A DNA stretch of 64,000 bases from Mycobacterium shimoidei (GTDB lineage Bacteria > Actinomycetota > Actinomycetes > Mycobacteriales > Mycobacteriaceae). Positions within the stretch are counted from its first letter, which is position 1. Each line of letters starts with the position of its first letter. The position numbers and the translations under genes are program-made. The notes under the pieces were generated by a model. It ran no database searches, was not told the DNA's origin, and was given only the letters and a program-made list of their open reading frames with translations. This document shows, piece after piece, positions 61,309 through 64,000 of the stretch. The stretch covers positions 1 to 64,000 of the forward strand of contig LQPU01000028.1 in NCBI GenBank assembly GCA_002101905.1. Reading direction: 5' to 3'.

Positions 61309-61341
61309 AACCCTCGCCAGCTCAGCTGCTGCACGAGGGTT
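61309..61341 (-). terminator. Intrinsic terminator/attenuator in the ilvB leader
   Basis: In the ilvB transcript, AACCCTCG (complement of 61334-61341) pairs perfectly with CGAGGGTT (complement of 61309-61316); an inner CAGC/GCTG pair extends the stem. The right arm runs into a six-T tract (61305-61310). It lies about 47 bp before the ilvB GTG, so it would stop transcription before the gene unless an alternative fold prevents it. Confidence 0.85.
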
Positions 61342-61380
61342 GCGCGTTGGTGCTCTATACCTAGTCAGCCACCAACGCGC
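61342..61380 (-). promoter_or_regulatory. Perfect 10-bp hairpin overlapping the leader peptide 3' end
   Basis: GCGCGTTGGT and ACCAACGCGC (61371-61380 and 61342-61351) form a perfect 10-bp stem with a 19-base loop. The upstream arm covers the leader peptide codons for R-R-V-G just after Leu-Val-Val-Ile, so a stalled ribosome would block it. It directly abuts the terminator stem, as expected for the pause/anti-antiterminator hairpin of an amino-acid attenuator. Confidence 0.75.
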
Positions 61381-61415
61381 CGACCGATTACTACGAGCAT
61401 TCCGCGGCTGTCCAT
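61365..61415 (-). CDS. ilvB leader peptide MDSRGMLVVIGRRVGG
   Basis: A 16-codon reading frame in the ilvB leader, ending at TGA 61365-61367. It contains four consecutive branched-chain codons: CTC GTA GTA ATC (Leu-Val-Val-Ile, 61386-61397). GTA is rare in this GC-rich genome, so the tandem pair stands out. The start may be the first ATG (61415) or the second (61400). It precedes a hairpin and terminator. Translation is inferred from the arrangement. C. glutamicum ilvBNC uses a comparable valine-rich leader. Confidence 0.8.
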   Translation of the reverse strand: MDSRGMLVVIGRRVGG

Positions 61416-61578
61416 AACGGTTGACGGTAGTCTCTGCACAGGTCAGCCGTCAAATCCCGGTCCCATAAGCCCTTCGGTTAAGCCCTTCCGTCGAGATTGC
61501 GCACAGGGTCGTGGTTTCGCTCGCGGCACAGCCCTACACGCAATTTCAACAGGCAAGGGGCAATGACATGATGCCTAC

Positions 61579-61953
61579 GTGGCCCAACAGCCGGTGGTGA
61601 TCAAGGTTTCGCCGATGGCACATTTCGCGGTCGGTTTCTTGACGTTGGGCCTGCTGGTGCCGGTATTGAGCTGGCCGATCACCGCGCCGCTGCTGGTAAT
61701 TCCGATTGTGTTGTCGGCGTTGATCGTTCGGCTGCGCACCGTTGCCGACGAAACCGGCGTGACCGTTCGGACGCTGCTGGGCAGCCGAGCCGTGCGCTGG
61801 GACGACATCGACGGGCTGCGGTTCAGCAAGGGTCAATGGGCGCGCGCACACCTAAAGGAGGACGGCGAGCTGCGGCTGCCCGCGGTCACATTCGCGACCC
61901 TTCCGTTGCTGACCGAGGCAAGCGGCGGGCGGGTGCCCAACCCTTACAGCTAG
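61579..61953 (+). CDS. cfp6: Small membrane PH-domain protein, CFP-6-like
   Basis: A 124-residue protein with an N-terminal hydrophobic pair of spans (about residues 13-50, HFAVGFLTLGLLVPVLSWPI) followed by a bacterial PH-like domain (VRTLLGSRAVRWDDIDGLRF near 65-84). This matches Rv3004, known as low-molecular-weight antigen CFP-6. The function is unknown. The start is GTG at 61579 and no strong Shine-Dalgarno is seen. It is convergent with the doxX-like gene, 4 bp apart. Confidence 0.85.
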   Translation: MAQQPVVIKVSPMAHFAVGFLTLGLLVPVLSWPITAPLLVIPIVLSALIVRLRTVADETGVTVRTLLGSRAVRWDDIDGLRFSKGQWARAHLKEDGELRLPAVTFATLPLLTEASGGRVPNPYS

Positions 61954-61957
61954 TCGC

Positions 61958-62797
61958 CTACGAAAGCGGATTGGCGCCGTTGAGCAAGATCCACACCGCG
62001 ACGCCGCCGCCGATGCCCACCAGCAGCGCCCCGAACGAGCCGATAAACGGTCGTCGTGACCAGCCCCGGCCCGCGTCGAAGCCGTAGCGACCAGGGCCGA
62101 TCAGGATGACCGCGGCCGCCGCCACGATCAGGGTGATTTCGTACTCGTGGCCGTGGGGCAAGAAATACGGGAAAGACCGCGGGTCGTGGCCCGATAGCCC
62201 GGCCAACAGGCCGTTGATCAGGTAGGCCAGCGCCCCGGCGGCGGCCAGCGGGGTAAACAGCCCCAAGACCAGCAGCACGCCGGCGAGAATCTCACCGCCC
62301 GCGGCGACGTAGGTGAGGATGTCGGCGTGCTGATAGCCGACGTCGGACAGTGAGTCCTTGAACCCGGCCAGACCCTGCCCGCCCCACCAACCGAACAGCT
62401 TCTGCAACCCGTGGGCGATCAGCACTGCGCCCAACCCCGCCCGCAGGACCAGTTGACCGAGATCCTGGGTGCCACGCCGCCCCGCGGCCCGGATCCGCGG
62501 GTCGTCTTCCTCGGCGTCCATGCCCGGAGGCATAAACATCGCATGGCGGCCGCTCTCGGGCGGCTGGACGTAGGGCAAAGGCTGTGAAGAGCCGATCGGG
62601 CCGAATCCGGGCCCAGACGCTTGCGCACTCCCGCTGTCGTAGTGCGGGATCGTTGTCGTCTCGAAATCGCCTGCATAGGTGGCTGACGGCAGGTCGTCTT
62701 CCGGGTCAACCAGGCTCGCGGTGGCCGGGCGTCCCGCGGCTGGCGCCGCGGAATCCTCCGGCCGTCGCCAACCTGTGTCATGCGATTGACTGGTCAC
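61958..62797 (-). CDS. doxX: DoxX-family membrane protein
   Basis: A 279-residue protein, the same length as I recall for Rv3005c. A cytoplasmic Pro/Ser/Asp-rich N-terminal region (about 1-115) precedes a DoxX domain with four spans (QLVLRAGLGAVLIAHGLQKL near 115-134, AGGEILAGVLLVLGLFTPLA, ALAYLINGLLAG). In M. tuberculosis DoxX links SodA and SseA in a membrane oxidoreductase complex for thiol and oxidative stress. The GTG at 62797 is chosen to match family length; the frame is open to 62866. Confidence 0.88.
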   Translation of the reverse strand: MTSQSHDTGWRRPEDSAAPAAGRPATASLVDPEDDLPSATYAGDFETTTIPHYDSGSAQASGPGFGPIGSSQPLPYVQPPESGRHAMFMPPGMDAEEDDPRIRAAGRRGTQDLGQLVLRAGLGAVLIAHGLQKLFGWWGGQGLAGFKDSLSDVGYQHADILTYVAAGGEILAGVLLVLGLFTPLAAAGALAYLINGLLAGLSGHDPRSFPYFLPHGHEYEITLIVAAAAVILIGPGRYGFDAGRGWSRRPFIGSFGALLVGIGGGVAVWILLNGANPLS

Positions 62798-62921
62798 GCG
62801 TGTCAGGGTAAGGGCACTTCGCCCGAAATTGGGGATTTGAGGTGCCCTTTTACCCAACTGATGCACGCGGCTCGCGACACGCGTCCCCAGGCCGGCATAG
62901 CGGGCGCGGCTGCCTTATCCG

Positions 62922-62934
62922 TAACCTTGCGGAC
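62922..62934 (+). promoter_or_regulatory. Leaderless-type -10 box before lppZ
   Basis: TAACCT at 62922-62927 fits the mycobacterial TAnnnT -10, and the ATG follows after exactly 7 bases, the spacing of leaderless transcripts. No Shine-Dalgarno precedes the ATG. Confidence 0.45.
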
Positions 62935-64000
62935 ATGCGGTTTCGGCGATCGGCTCGGGACGGGTTCGCCGCGTTGTCCGTGGCGCTGCTGGTGGTGAGC
63001 GGATGCGCCCGGTTCAACGATGCCCAGTCGCAGCCGTTCACCACCGAGCCGGAGCGCCATGCGCCGTCGACGTCGACGCCTCCTCCACCACCGCCGCTGC
63101 CCGCCAAGCCGTTCCCCAAGGAGTGCCCCGCACCGGGCGTGATGCAGGGCTGCCTGGAGAGCACCAGCGGCCTGATCATGCTCCCGGACAGCAAGTCGGC
63201 GCTGGTCGCCGAGCGCACCACCGGCGCGGTCAAAGAGGTTTCCGTCAGCGCCGAACCCAAGGTGAAAGTCGTTATCCCGGTCGACCCGTCCGGGGACGGC
63301 GGCCTGATGGACATCGCGCTGTCGCCGACCTACTCCCAGGACCGGCTGATGTACGCCTACATCAGCACCCCCAGCGACAACCGGGTGATCCGCATCGCCG
63401 ACGGCGACATTCCGAAAGACATCCTGACCGGAATACCGAAGGGCGCCACCGGGAACACCGGCGCGCTGTTGTTCACCAGCCCGACCACGCTGGTCGTGCT
63501 GACCGGCGACGCGGGCAATCCCGCGATGGCCGCCGATCCCGGGTCGCTGGCCGGCAAAGTGATCCGCATCGAACAGCCGACCACCCTCAACCAGGCCCCG
63601 CCGACGACCGCGCTGACCGGAGTGGGCGCCGGCGGCGGCCTGTGCCGGGATCCGGTCGACGAGTCCATGTATGTCGTCGACCGCGCTCCGACCGCGGACC
63701 GCTTGCAACGCATCACCAAGGACTCGAAGATCTCCACGGTCTGGACTTGGCCCGACCGGCCCGGCGTGGCGGGCTGCGCAGCCCTGGACGGCACCGTGCT
63801 GGTCAACCTGATCAACACCAAACAGACTGTGGCCGTGCATTTGGCGCCGGCCACCGGAGCGGTCACCGGCGAACCCGACGTGGTCCGCCAAGACACCCAC
63901 GCGCACGCCTGGGCGGTGCGGATGTCCCCGGACGGAAATGTCTGGGGCGCGACGGTCAACAAGACGGCCGGTGACGCCGAGAAGCTTGACGACGTGGTCT
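62935..64000 (+). CDS. lppZ: Lipoprotein LppZ, 3' end cut by the window
   Basis: The first 355 residues of a lipoprotein. The signal peptide ends in the lipobox LVVSGC (near 20-25), a Pro-rich linker STPPPPPPLPAKPFPK follows, and the rest is a beta-propeller-type soluble domain (GLIMLPDSKSALVAERTTGA, GDGGLMDIALSPTYS, GVAGCAALDGTVLVNLINTK) resembling glucose/sorbosone dehydrogenase-like proteins. Compared with Rv3006, roughly 18 residues are missing beyond the window. It is an outer-surface protein attached to the plasma membrane; the function is unknown. Confidence 0.92.
   Translation, partial: MRFRRSARDGFAALSVALLVVSGCARFNDAQSQPFTTEPERHAPSTSTPPPPPPLPAKPFPKECPAPGVMQGCLESTSGLIMLPDSKSALVAERTTGAVKEVSVSAEPKVKVVIPVDPSGDGGLMDIALSPTYSQDRLMYAYISTPSDNRVIRIADGDIPKDILTGIPKGATGNTGALLFTSPTTLVVLTGDAGNPAMAADPGSLAGKVIRIEQPTTLNQAPPTTALTGVGAGGGLCRDPVDESMYVVDRAPTADRLQRITKDSKISTVWTWPDRPGVAGCAALDGTVLVNLINTKQTVAVHLAPATGAVTGEPDVVRQDTHAHAWAVRMSPDGNVWGATVNKTAGDAEKLDDVV

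Larger units (their letters stand above)
61259..61578. other. ilvB leader and divergent promoter region, 320 bp
   Basis: This gap contains the ilvB 5' leader (leader peptide, hairpin and terminator, annotated separately) from about 61259 to 61415, and the promoters of ilvB (minus) and cfp6 (plus) beyond it. No other gene is seen. Confidence 0.7.

Overview
The window is chromosomal DNA from a high-GC Mycobacterium, most likely a slow-growing non-tuberculous species; the species cannot be fixed from sequence alone. Evidence: PE and PPE genes, MIRU-type intergenic repeats, a lysine/alanine-tailed HupB, SepIVA, FbiD (F420 pathway), and gene order closely matching my recollection of M. tuberculosis H37Rv Rv2918c to Rv3006. 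Comparisons with H37Rv are from memory, not from a search. No insertion sequence, prophage, CRISPR array or rRNA was found.

Layout. 1-2.7 kb: a PE-PPE-PE cluster whose first PE protein carries a PPE-SVP-like C-terminus. 2.7-4.7 kb: a small accessory region with a membrane protein, a repressor-like HTH protein and two tandem paralogous cysteine-containing exported peptides that share promoter-region sequence. 4.7-9.1 kb: nitrogen sensing (glnD, glnB, amt) with a GlnR-type box upstream of amt. 9.1-17.9 kb: ftsY, smc, acyP, an OsmC gene, fpg, rnc, a DUF177 gene and sepIVA, all on the minus strand. At 17.9-18.1 kb sepIVA abuts the Rv2963-like permease; in H37Rv the roughly 35-gene PDIM/PGL lipid locus lies between them, and it is absent here. 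18-26 kb: permease, purU, coaD, rsmD, pyc, VKOR and DsbA-like genes. 26-29 kb: lipN and two tandem aldo-keto reductases. 29-34 kb: exported HNH protein, recG, an intact DAK2/FakA-like gene, rpmB. 34-35 kb: an exported WCPGD-type protein and its degraded paralogue. 35-43.5 kb: ung, thiL, DUF3515, ddl, gpsA, fbiD, ppk1, mutT1. 43.5-47.7 kb: hupB, leuD, leuC, IclR regulator, PPOX/FDOR protein. 47.7-50.3 kb: tRNA-Glu, tRNA-Gln, gltX and a FAH-family gene. 50.4-52.3 kb: a divergent TetR/MpaB-type oxygenase pair with a palindromic operator candidate. 52.4-64 kb: MFS, leuB, serA, an FAD oxidoreductase, ilvC-ilvN-ilvB, cfp6, doxX and lppZ (cut by the window end).

How the genes work together. Branched-chain amino-acid synthesis is split over leuCD, leuB and ilvBNC; ilvB is preceded by a leader peptide with Leu-Val-Val-Ile codons, a 10-bp hairpin and an intrinsic terminator, an apparent ribosome-mediated attenuator. 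gltX lies with tRNA-Glu and tRNA-Gln, fitting a non-discriminating GltX that charges both. GlnD, GlnB and Amt form the PII signalling module. The most novel-looking segment is 2.7-4.7 kb; the best supported regulatory discovery is the ilvB leader.
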